From positions 1 through 36,842 of IMG/VR virus record IMGVR_UViG_3300046642_000653: a DNA stretch of 36,842 nucleotides; one strand, 5' to 3'. The notes beneath the pieces were generated by a model. The model ran no database searches. It worked only from the letters and a program-made list of their open reading frames with translations, and was not told where the DNA came from. The position numbers and the translations under genes were made by a program. The DNA is from a virus. Shown piece after piece: positions 19,696-27,759 of the stretch (position 1 is the stretch's first letter; every line of letters starts with the position of its first letter).

Positions 19696-21546
19696 TCAAT
19701 TCAGAAAATCTAGGGTCAAAACCTCAAGACCCCCGCCATAAAATTTGCCGGTCGCGAGATTCGTGAATTGCACGGCTTGAACGTAGTGTAATCCGGCTCC
19801 GATTTGTCGGTTACGAGTAATCGCAGTTGCCCTATTATTAGTTGATGACAACAAGATTTCTCCAAATAAGTTTGTTCCTTGTGTGAGCGTGGTATCAAAG
19901 AAAGCCCCGATAAACACATCGGTCGCTGTGCCGGTATTTACGCCGGCCGTTAAGTTCAAAGTGCCAATTGCGGGCGCCATACCCAGCCCGTCCACATAGG
20001 TAATCCGGTTCGACACGGAATTATCGAGAGATTGCCACGCTCCTGTCGCGTAGGTCCAACTTGCGGTGCTGTCAGCGTTCATTGCCAACAGGTTTACTTG
20101 ATTGTATGCATTGTATAACCCCAGCTTATTGTTGGCGCCTCCGCCTGCCGAGGTGGGATTTATGGTCATTTCCGTCTGACCGTTCGCGGTAATGTAGACC
20201 GACCCGCGATAGGTCGCCGCGTTCGTGGATATCGGGCCGTAATCTGTCGTGCCGCTCGCACCGCCCCAGGCGTGCGTCAAAGTGGCGGCGTTTGTTAAGA
20301 CCCCGCTACTATAGGCAAGTTGCGCCGTGGTCGATGTCGCGCTGAATCGTCCAGCCGGCAGCGTCGTGTTGTTCGTCCCGGTCTGAGTCCCGGTCGATGT
20401 TCCTGTGGTGGCGACGAAGGTTCCGGCCGCCGCATTGGCGACGGTCGTCGAGATGTTGAACGTATTGGCGGCCGGCGAGCGCCCGACAAAGTACGTTGTG
20501 CCCGCCGTTATTCCGCTCGGCAAACCCGCGCCGGTGAATACGACAGGCGCGCCCTCCGGCAAGCCGTGTCCGGTCCATGTTACAACGCAGGGCGTGGCAA
20601 CGGTCGTGGTGACAGTCGCCGTGTTGATCCACGCCGGGCCGATGGCGATGACGAGAGTGCCGGCGTTATTGATGGCCCAAATGTCGTAAACGCTGTTTGC
20701 GGCTGCGTGCGGCACCCCCGCGTCGAGACCCATCGAGATTTGATCGCCGCCGATGGGGAGCGAGACTCCGCCAACCGGCTCCAGACGGCCCTTAAAGGTG
20801 TCGAGGTAGATCGTCGTCGCGGCCGACACATCGGCGGTCATTACCGGCGTATTCGAGGTGAGGGTAAGCCGCCCTTGCGGTGCAATCGTGAAGCCGGATA
20901 CCGCGGCCACTGCTGCATCGGCATAGGCCGTTGTCGCGAGCTGGCTGCTATTCGTCGACGGTGCCGCTGTAGGCGCGGTCGGCGTGCCCGAGAGCGTCGG
21001 CGATGTCCCGAGGACGACGTTGCCCGAGCCTGTCGTCGACAGTTGCGCGAGAACGCCGCCCGCCTGCGAAAATACTCGCCCATCCGTGCCGCTGGTGATT
21101 GCCGTTCCGCCGACGCTGACCGAGCCGACGGAGGCGGTGATCGTGCAAGTGCTGCCCAGGGTGCACGTCTGCCCGTTGACCGTCGTGGCGGGATTTGCCA
21201 GGTCGGCGTTGGTCACGAGCCCCGTCGCCGTCAGCGATCCGGTGATAGTCGGATTGCTGAACGTATCGCCCGACCTGATTGCGAGCGTTCCGCTCGTCGG
21301 CAGCGTGACGTTGGTATCTCCGGTCAGCGTGAGGATGAGCGCATGAGCGCCAGAGGTACTCAGCGCGCCGCCGGTGACCAGATTGCCGCCCAGGGCGATC
21401 GTCTTTCCGCTGTTCGCGATACCCGTGCCCCCGAGGTTGCCGATGAGCGGGGCTTTGAAGCTGGTGATAACGGTCGTCTGCGCGACGAGCGCACCCGTGG
21501 CGAAGAAGACCAGCGCGAGAGCGACGGCAATTCCCAGCTTTCTCAT
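19696..21546 (-). CDS. Tail-fibre-like protein with an N-terminal signal peptide
   Basis: The protein is 616 residues from the ATG at 21546, which overlaps the upstream stop as ATGA. The N-terminus MRKLGIAVALALVFFATGAL then VAQ is a textbook Sec signal. The body is repetitive and Gly/Thr/Ser/Ala-rich (GNVVLGTSPTLSGTPTAPTA, NSSQLATTAYADAAVAA), like phage tail fibres, and ends FYGGGLEVLTLDFLN. It shares the SPTL-GTP-APTAAP...QLATT module with the gene at 21543. A Sec signal on a fibre-type protein is unexpected; it may be a membrane anchor or the protein may be exported. Confidence 0.7.
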   Translation of the reverse strand: MRKLGIAVALALVFFATGALVAQTTVITSFKAPLIGNLGGTGIANSGKTIALGGNLVTGGALSTSGAHALILTLTGDTNVTLPTSGTLAIRSGDTFSNPTITGSLTATGLVTNADLANPATTVNGQTCTLGSTCTITASVGSVSVGGTAITSGTDGRVFSQAGGVLAQLSTTGSGNVVLGTSPTLSGTPTAPTAAPSTNSSQLATTAYADAAVAAVSGFTIAPQGRLTLTSNTPVMTADVSAATTIYLDTFKGRLEPVGGVSLPIGGDQISMGLDAGVPHAAANSVYDIWAINNAGTLVIAIGPAWINTATVTTTVATPCVVTWTGHGLPEGAPVVFTGAGLPSGITAGTTYFVGRSPAANTFNISTTVANAAAGTFVATTGTSTGTQTGTNNTTLPAGRFSATSTTAQLAYSSGVLTNAATLTHAWGGASGTTDYGPISTNAATYRGSVYITANGQTEMTINPTSAGGGANNKLGLYNAYNQVNLLAMNADSTASWTYATGAWQSLDNSVSNRITYVDGLGMAPAIGTLNLTAGVNTGTATDVFIGAFFDTTLTQGTNLFGEILLSSTNNRATAITRNRQIGAGLHYVQAVQFTNLATGKFYGGGLEVLTLDFLN

Positions 21547-22649
21547 GTGACTACCCATTCTCCGATTGCCGAGATCGAAGCCCATTGCCCCGCTTTGTGA
21601 CATTCGACCGTGATCACGCTGTAGGGCGTCGCGGCCTGCACGTTGCCGCCGGCGGCGCTGTTCATATCGGCAAGCGCGATCTGCTCGCCCGCCTGTGCGA
21701 TGATTTTTACGATCTGCGCAGCGTCGACGAGGAAAGCGTAATGGAGAAGCGGCACCGCAGCCGGCAGCGTAAAATCCACTTCGGCGGTCGCCCCGATGTT
21801 GTCGAAATGGGTCCCCGAATCACCCGAGGTGACGTTATAGTTGGCCGTCTTGGACACTATCGGGAAGCCGGTGGATACCGCCGTCACCGCCGCATCGACA
21901 TATTCGGTTGTCGCGAGCTGCGTCGTATTGTCTCCCGGTGCCGCCGTGGGCGCCATGGGCGTGCCGATAAGGGTCGGTGAATCGGCGAAGACGAGCGCGC
22001 CGCTGCCGGTCTCGTCGGTGACTGCGGCGGCGAGGTTGGCGCTCGTCGGATCGGCGAGGAAGGCCGCGATCCCGGCGGCGAAGAGGTCGACCCCGAGGCC
22101 GAACAGCTCGAAGTAGAGGGGGCGGTTGATCGTCGCCGTGCCCGTGCCGCTGCCGGCGCCGGTCGCCGTGAAGCTGACGCCGATTGTATTGGCGGAGGCT
22201 CCGATCAGCGTGAAGTCGGTCGATCCGACGGCCAGGATCGTATAGGCGATACCGACGGTGAATGCCCCGGCCGCGACCGTGTCGCCGGCGAGGGCTGCTG
22301 CGGCATCGAACGTCGCCGCGCTCGTGTGGTCGAGGAGGACCATGTAGAGGCCGTCGCCGGTGACCCTGAAGGTGTCGTTCGCGGCATAACCCGTGATCGG
22401 CGTCCACTCTCCGCGGAATCGCCATTTGAGGACCGGCAGATCGAGGGTGAAACTCTCGCCGCTGAGCAGCGTAAAGGTGATCTGGGTTCCGACCCGAGTG
22501 ACGCTTGCAAAATTGTCGGGCTGGGGACGCGAGGTTTCCAGCGACCCGAGGCGCAAGTTGATATCGTAGAAATTGCCGTCGCCCTCGGCCGCGGTGAGGT
22601 TGCTTCCCTTGCCGACGCCCCAGGGACCGTCCGTGCGGTATATGGTCAT
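21543..22649 (-). CDS. Tail fibre protein
   Basis: The 368-residue protein begins MTIYRTDGPWGVGKGSNLTA, then AEGDGNFYDINLRLGSLE, an N-terminal attachment domain seen in alphaproteobacterial phage fibres. A carbohydrate-module-like strand region (WTPITGYAANDTFRVTGDGL), a repeat module (LIGTPMAPTAAPGDNTTQLA, TTEYVDAAVTAV) and a beta-rich tip (QWASISAIGEWVV) follow. It is likely a host-recognition or adaptor fibre. The downstream signal-peptide fibre shares the middle module. Confidence 0.8.
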   Translation of the reverse strand: MTIYRTDGPWGVGKGSNLTAAEGDGNFYDINLRLGSLETSRPQPDNFASVTRVGTQITFTLLSGESFTLDLPVLKWRFRGEWTPITGYAANDTFRVTGDGLYMVLLDHTSAATFDAAAALAGDTVAAGAFTVGIAYTILAVGSTDFTLIGASANTIGVSFTATGAGSGTGTATINRPLYFELFGLGVDLFAAGIAAFLADPTSANLAAAVTDETGSGALVFADSPTLIGTPMAPTAAPGDNTTQLATTEYVDAAVTAVSTGFPIVSKTANYNVTSGDSGTHFDNIGATAEVDFTLPAAVPLLHYAFLVDAAQIVKIIAQAGEQIALADMNSAAGGNVQAATPYSVITVECHKAGQWASISAIGEWVVT

Positions 22650-22671
22650 CTCAATGATAATTCCTGGTGGC

Positions 22672-23412
22672 TCATGGGCCGGCCGTATCGCTCAGAACGC
22701 CTGAGATCGTGAGGGCTCCACCAGTGCCAAGGTTTGGCTGCAGGAATTGCGAGGCGCCACCGTGGCCATAAATGGTCGGGGGTGTGCCGGTGGGGATCTC
22801 GCCGTGATCGCCAAGCGCGACCCGTTTGCCATCGCCGCTGCGAAATTTTTGATTGTCGGCAATGGGATCGAGATGTTGCCCAAATGCCATCCACAGTTCG
22901 GCAATATCGACCGTTGTATAGTTGCCAAAGCTGTCGCTGCCCAATACGAAACCCAGGTCCGCATAAAATGGGAAAGGATCGGGCCCCGTATCGCTGAATT
23001 TCTGCGATACGTCGGCACCGTCTATGGCCATTTTCCAAATGCGATTGCCTTCGGTCGCCGCGGTATTTGCGTAATACATGGAATGATGCCAATCACCAAA
23101 GCCGAGGGTTATTGATGAGCCGGCCTGCATGGATCCCTCCAAGGGAGGGTTTTGTGCGCGACAAATCAGTCCTGGGGCATTGTTTCCGGCGAAAAACTCC
23201 ACATTGTTTTGCTGGTCTGTGTTGTTGCTTTCCCAGAATGTTCCGCCGCTTTGGTCCGAGAAAATTCGGAACCAATAGCTGACGGTCAAATCAGCTGCGC
23301 CGCCGCCGACGAGGCCGGCCGAGAGGAATTGGGTCGCGCCGCCAAAACGCACAGCACCGCCCGGTAGGGCCACGATGTGATCCCAATTGTCTTCGTGGAA
23401 CACTTCCGGCAT
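22672..23412 (-). CDS. LamG-like (concanavalin-fold) virion protein
   Basis: The protein is 246 residues from the ATG at 23412; TTG at 23424 is an alternative. The jelly-roll pattern is VRFGGATQFLSAGLVGGG, LTVSYWFRI, GFGDWHHSMYYA, FVLGSD and VDIAELWMAFGQ. It ends with a conserved-looking FLQPNLGTGGALTISG tail that is shared with the gene at 34756. LamG folds bind sugars or proteins; on a virion this suggests a decoration or receptor-binding role. The DNA is visibly more AT-rich than its neighbours. Confidence 0.75.
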   Translation of the reverse strand: MPEVFHEDNWDHIVALPGGAVRFGGATQFLSAGLVGGGAADLTVSYWFRIFSDQSGGTFWESNNTDQQNNVEFFAGNNAPGLICRAQNPPLEGSMQAGSSITLGFGDWHHSMYYANTAATEGNRIWKMAIDGADVSQKFSDTGPDPFPFYADLGFVLGSDSFGNYTTVDIAELWMAFGQHLDPIADNQKFRSGDGKRVALGDHGEIPTGTPPTIYGHGGASQFLQPNLGTGGALTISGVLSDTAGP

Positions 23413-23424
23413 AGGCGACCCCAA

Positions 23425-23862
23425 CTATTCCCACGTCGTCTTGTAAGTGGCGGTTTTTGCCCTGGTCCCCGAAATGTCGCGGAGCAGACCGGCGACGACA
23501 TCCGAAACGCCCGCCGCGACCGTGCTGTTGATCGGGGTCGGCTCAAAGCCCGGGAGGTTGTTGGCGAGCGTATGGAAGGTGATCGCCCTCACCCTTTTTA
23601 TCGTGACGCCCCCAACCTGCACCTCTTCCGTCACCGGCTCCTCTGTCTGGACCCATTGCGCCGGCGAGTCCTGGATGACGTTAAAGCCGGGCTGCGGGGC
23701 GGCTGGCGTCGGGGGAGGCTGCAGGGCTCCCGCCGGAATGGTCCCGGCCGCGCCCCATGTCAGAAAGGCGCGCTCGCCGGTCTTGGTCGAGAGGGATTTG
23801 ACGATGCGCCGGGTCTGCAGCACATCCCTTGTCTGGAACGGCCGGACGATCTGCTCGAACAT
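23425..23862 (-). CDS. Tail-associated protein, conserved
   Basis: This 145-residue protein begins MFEQIVRPFQTRDVLQTRRI, followed by KTGERAFLTWGAAGTIP, a Pro-rich linker and VQVGGVTIKRVRAITFHTLA. It lies directly between the tail hub/lectin gene and the LamG gene with TGAATG and TAG-TTG junctions, so it is part of the tail-tip set. The family is of unknown precise function. Confidence 0.6.
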   Translation of the reverse strand: MFEQIVRPFQTRDVLQTRRIVKSLSTKTGERAFLTWGAAGTIPAGALQPPPTPAAPQPGFNVIQDSPAQWVQTEEPVTEEVQVGGVTIKRVRAITFHTLANNLPGFEPTPINSTVAAGVSDVVAGLLRDISGTRAKTATYKTTWE

Positions 23863-26800
23863 TCACGGGGCCTCGGTGTCGATTGTCTGGGGAACCGCCA
23901 GCGCCGACACAACGGGCGCATAATTTGTCTCGAATGCCTGGGTCCCGATTGGCAGGAGATCGATGCTGACCCGCGTCGGGTCCCGGCCGAGGACCGTCGA
24001 GGGATCGTCCTCTTCGACATATTGGGCCGCCCAGCTTACTTCCACCTCCTGGATCCGGAGGTACTCGCTTTGCGGAGCAAAGGCCGGCACCTCGGCAATA
24101 AGGGCGTCCGCCGCGATGAACGGTCCGACGAGCCGCTGGCCGTCATAGGTCGGAAATCGCCCCAGCGTGACGAACGCCTGGTGGTTGACCCCGCCCTCGA
24201 TCGTGATCGAGTTGAGCACTCGATCGGAGGTCATGTTGAAGAGATCGATCCCGTCGTCGTCCAATACGTCGAGCTCGTCGAAGTTCTGATAGGTGACATC
24301 GCCGGTGCCGGGGTCCAGCGTCATCCCCACGGTTGCGTAATAGCCGTCGATGTAATTGTCGACGTAGTTCGACGCCCCGACATGTGCGACGGTGTAAAGC
24401 ACGAGGTTGCCGTCGTTCTGCAGGACCAGCGACGCGCTCGGATTGCCATCCGTGCCGGTCGCCCAAATCGGCGTGATCTCATAGAGCACGAGGTTGCCGT
24501 CGTTCTGCAGGACCAGCGACGTGTTCGGGTGGCCGTTTGTGCCGCTCGCCCAAATGGGCGTCGCTCCGTCGTAGAGCACGAGGTTGCCGTCCGTTTGCAT
24601 CTGCAGAACGGTCGCCGGTTGACCGTTCGTGCCGCTCGACCAGAGCGCGACCCCGGTCTGGTAGAGGACGAGGTTGCCGTCGGTCTGGAAGGTGAACTCA
24701 AATTCGCCCGAGGGACTGAACCATCGCGTCCCGGGGAAGGCGGCCTCTCCCGCGGCCAATACCGTCGTCGCGCCAGGCGATCGGAACAATGCGCCGACCA
24801 CGGGCACTGTATTGGTTTCCCAGATCGCCACCCGGCCGACGAGGACGAGATTGCCGTCTGTTTGCAGCTGCAAATCGGTCGCCGGCTCCCCGGCCGTGCC
24901 GCTCGACCATAAGGGGCTTCCGGTCTGGTAAAGGACGAGGTTGCCGTCTGTCTGAACGACGAACTGAAACTCGCCGGAGGGGCTGAACCATTGCGTTCCG
25001 GGAAGAACTGCGTCGCCCGGGTGCATTATGGTCGCGTCACCGGGGGATCGGAACAGCTCACCGACAACTTGCGCGGTGTTGGTTGCCCAGATGGCCGTCC
25101 GCACCGTCTCCGGTGCGGCTACCGCGCCGGCATCGGATGCGCTTGCGCCTACCGAGCAGCCGAGCGTGATTTCCGCCGATTGTTCGCCGGTATCCCCCGA
25201 TGCCATGAGGACGTATTTGACGACCTTGCCGCTGGCGCGCCCGGCAGGCAATCGATCGTCGAAGACCGTTCCGTTCTGGCGGCACGACAGATTGATCGCG
25301 CGGCCCCAGGTGGTGACCGCCTTCAGGTTGACAGCCCGCGCCCGCACCAGCAGTTTTGCCCGGGCGAGCGCGATCAGGAATTCGATGCTCTGCGCGCCGC
25401 GGTCGGTGTTGAAATAGGAATTGCGCCGCAGATCCCGGATCGGCAAGAGGCCTCCGGGATCGACCGCCTCGGCAACCAATGAGGACGACAGGTCGATCGT
25501 GGCCACGTCGACGGCGCCGGGGTCCGTCAACAGCGGCTGCACAGCCGCCTCGATGACAAACGAAATCGTTTCCGTCCTCGGGCGAGAAGCCGTCCATTCC
25601 GCCACGAAATTGATGCTGTAGGGCGACAGGACAAAGAGCGTCGACCAGGTGTCCCACGACGCGATTACCTGCGTGCTGTGCGTGACGTCGGGGTGCCACG
25701 CGATGCCGCCCTGCACTCCCGTACCGACCCAGTGGCCCCGCTCGTCGACGACGGTGACGCTGTTGAAATTCGGCTTGAGATAGGCCTTGGGCAACAGCCA
25801 CGAGCCCGCCCAGCCTGCCGTTTCTATGCTCGCGCTGGCGTCCACCGACCAGCCGGCGCCGATGCTGGTCCCGGGCTTCGGCCAGGAATCAAAGAGCCCA
25901 GGTCCGGTAAAGGACGAGATGATCGGGTAGTAATAGGGCGAGCCGGCGCCGCGGAAGGCGTCGACCATCTCTTGGGTCAGGTCGACGCTGCCCCTGCCTC
26001 CCTGGGTCCACGACACCAGCCCGGTCACGGACACCGATCGCAGCGGCGTCTCGCCGTAGCTCACCTCCATCCCATCATAGAAATGATCGTCGGCGGTGAG
26101 GATTAAGGACCCGTCCTCGCCGACGATCTGGTCGGAGACCGTTACGGCCAGGGTCGCGCGGTCGATGTGCCAGCTTTGCGGACGCGCCTCCAGAACGGTG
26201 TCCGGGTCGGCCTCGCCCTGGGCAATCCAGATCGGGTCCCAGAAGGGGCGGACCTTCAACGTCTCCGCGAGCGCCGTCTTCAGCGCCTGATAATCATTGG
26301 GGCAGGCGACAAACTGCAGTCGCACGACCTCGCCCTGCAGGTTGGCCGGGATTCCCAATAGGCGGCCGTGGAACAGCGGCACGACCCCGCTGCCCGAATC
26401 CCATGACAGCCAGCACCAGAGATTGCGCCCCGCGGCGAGGAGGCCGATGTGGGGGTTGCGGATGTCGATCTGGAGCGAGGGGAAATTGCCTTCTTCGTGG
26501 CTGATTTCCAGCGCAAAGATGTCCTCGTCTTCGCGCAGGTGCAGCACTGGATTGAAGGCGCCGGCGTCCGGATAGGTCTTCCCCTTGCTGATCGTCAGCG
26601 GGACCGCGATGCCGCTGATCGTGGCGTCAAGCTGCAGTTCGAGCGAGTCGCCGCCCTCATAGGTCCCTTGCGCCCCGGCCGGCACGCCACGACCGAAAAC
26701 CTCGTAGGTGAGGCCCGAGACAAGTTCGCTCGGGTCGGCCAGGTTCGCGATGACGTTCCGGCCGTCCGGGTTGGTGATCGTCAGCTGGACAAACCCGGTT

Positions 26801-27300
26801 GCCGTCGCCGGATTGCTGATCGCGATGATTTCGGAGCCCGAAAAGGTAAACGTCGACCCGGCCTGGATGCCTGAGCCGGCGATCCCGTAGACCGTGCCGC
26901 CCTTCAGGGGACTGATGTCCTCCAGGATGACCGTGGACTCTTCTCCCGCGAGCGAGAGGGTCAGCGACACGCCTTCTGCGACCGTGCAGGGCTGGTTGAG
27001 CCATCCGCCGCCGTTGCCGTCATAGAGGAGGTTCGTATCGGCCAGAGCGCCACCGGCGATGCTCGGGACGCCGTTGCCGGAGAGCGTATAGAACTGGCCG
27101 GCGATGAGGCCCGTGCGGACCTGCAGGTTCGCGACCGTGATCCCGCCCGACAATATGTCGCCGCTGGTTGTCAGCGAGCCGCCCCAGGTCGTGCCGAAGG
27201 TGGAGACGCTGCCGCTCCACAGATCGCCCGTCGTCGAGACGTTGACGGCAGGGATCGGCTCGCCGCCGACCCAGGCGAAGTAGATCTGGCCCTCGGCCAT
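23863..27300 (-). CDS. Large tail tip / hub protein with bulb-lectin repeats
   Basis: This 1145-residue protein is the largest in the window. The N-terminal 220 residues are beta-rich repeats (GDLWSGSVSTFGTTWGGSL). Residues about 225-700 resemble tail-hub proteins (FPSLQIDIRNPHIGLLAAGR, LWCWLSWDSGSGVVPLFHGR). Residues about 735-975 hold six QxDGNLVLY-type motifs of the bulb lectin (GNA-like, PF01453) family. A C-terminal part (ITIEGGVNHQAFVTLGRFPT) follows. It probably forms the tail tip and carries a mannose-type lectin for host attachment. Confidence 0.8.
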   Translation of the reverse strand: MAEGQIYFAWVGGEPIPAVNVSTTGDLWSGSVSTFGTTWGGSLTTSGDILSGGITVANLQVRTGLIAGQFYTLSGNGVPSIAGGALADTNLLYDGNGGGWLNQPCTVAEGVSLTLSLAGEESTVILEDISPLKGGTVYGIAGSGIQAGSTFTFSGSEIIAISNPATATGFVQLTITNPDGRNVIANLADPSELVSGLTYEVFGRGVPAGAQGTYEGGDSLELQLDATISGIAVPLTISKGKTYPDAGAFNPVLHLREDEDIFALEISHEEGNFPSLQIDIRNPHIGLLAAGRNLWCWLSWDSGSGVVPLFHGRLLGIPANLQGEVVRLQFVACPNDYQALKTALAETLKVRPFWDPIWIAQGEADPDTVLEARPQSWHIDRATLAVTVSDQIVGEDGSLILTADDHFYDGMEVSYGETPLRSVSVTGLVSWTQGGRGSVDLTQEMVDAFRGAGSPYYYPIISSFTGPGLFDSWPKPGTSIGAGWSVDASASIETAGWAGSWLLPKAYLKPNFNSVTVVDERGHWVGTGVQGGIAWHPDVTHSTQVIASWDTWSTLFVLSPYSINFVAEWTASRPRTETISFVIEAAVQPLLTDPGAVDVATIDLSSSLVAEAVDPGGLLPIRDLRRNSYFNTDRGAQSIEFLIALARAKLLVRARAVNLKAVTTWGRAINLSCRQNGTVFDDRLPAGRASGKVVKYVLMASGDTGEQSAEITLGCSVGASASDAGAVAAPETVRTAIWATNTAQVVGELFRSPGDATIMHPGDAVLPGTQWFSPSGEFQFVVQTDGNLVLYQTGSPLWSSGTAGEPATDLQLQTDGNLVLVGRVAIWETNTVPVVGALFRSPGATTVLAAGEAAFPGTRWFSPSGEFEFTFQTDGNLVLYQTGVALWSSGTNGQPATVLQMQTDGNLVLYDGATPIWASGTNGHPNTSLVLQNDGNLVLYEITPIWATGTDGNPSASLVLQNDGNLVLYTVAHVGASNYVDNYIDGYYATVGMTLDPGTGDVTYQNFDELDVLDDDGIDLFNMTSDRVLNSITIEGGVNHQAFVTLGRFPTYDGQRLVGPFIAADALIAEVPAFAPQSEYLRIQEVEVSWAAQYVEEDDPSTVLGRDPTRVSIDLLPIGTQAFETNYAPVVSALAVPQTIDTEAP
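24380..25090 (-). repeat. DNA repeats encoding bulb-lectin motifs
   Basis: ACGAGGTTGCCGTC or a close variant recurs at intervals of about 90 bases (near 24400, 24490, 24580, 24670) and twice more spaced wider (24850, 24940). Each encodes DGNLVLY. This is an in-frame protein repeat, not a CRISPR array. Confidence 0.85.
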
Positions 27301-27311
27301 CTATCGGCGCC

Positions 27312-27758
27312 CTAAACTTCCTCGAGTTCGATCGACCATGTGTTGACGCCGGCCGCTTCATCCCATGAGGCGGTTGGTCCGGCCGTCACCACCATGTCGA
27401 GCCGCGGGCAATAGAAGGTATGATCCCCCCGCACTCGCTCGGTGCCCGGAACTGCAGTCCGGTCATCGGCGCCGCGCCCGCGGACCGTCGGAAACGCCAG
27501 TTCCTGAATGCAATCGACGGTGACCTCGAGACCGGGGAAGACACCGCTGAAGGCCCCGGTATCCTGATCCGACCCGCTGATAACCGATTTGTATTTCCGG
27601 AACTGCGGCGGGGCGAGGTTGACCATCCTGCCGTTGACGGTGCGCCGCAGGGCGGCCGACTGCGCGATCATGTCCAAGGTCTGCGTGATGTTCCGCGCCG
27701 AGAACGGCGGTACACCGATGCCGGAGAGAACGAGGAGGCTCAAAGAGGGGTCGGACAA
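27312..27758 (-). CDS. Tail protein following the tape measure
   Basis: The protein is 148 residues from a TTG at 27758, one base after the tape-measure stop (TAG-A-TTG); longer ATG starts lie inside the tape measure gene. The sequence reads LSLLVLSGIGVPPFSARNIT, QTLDMIAQSAALRRTVNGRM, then FRKYKSVISGSDQDTGAFSG and DHTFYCPRLDMVV. It fits the position of a distal-tail protein, a small beta-sandwich between tape measure and hub. It ends 11 bases before the hub gene. Confidence 0.7.
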   Translation of the reverse strand: MSDPSLSLLVLSGIGVPPFSARNITQTLDMIAQSAALRRTVNGRMVNLAPPQFRKYKSVISGSDQDTGAFSGVFPGLEVTVDCIQELAFPTVRGRGADDRTAVPGTERVRGDHTFYCPRLDMVVTAGPTASWDEAAGVNTWSIELEEV

Positions 27759-27759
27759 T

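Noticed and set aside
20320-21600. A 426-codon plus-strand gene opposite the fibre gene
   Set aside because: Very Arg-rich, no ribosome site, and explained by high GC codon shadowing of the fibre gene.
23377-24912. A 511-codon plus-strand gene opposite the tail genes
   Set aside because: It is the Arg-rich mirror of the lectin/hub and neighbouring tail genes; its DEVAV-type repeats come from the lectin repeats on the other strand.
24380-25090. CRISPR-like array
   Set aside because: Repeats are in frame inside a protein gene, diverged, and encode lectin motifs.
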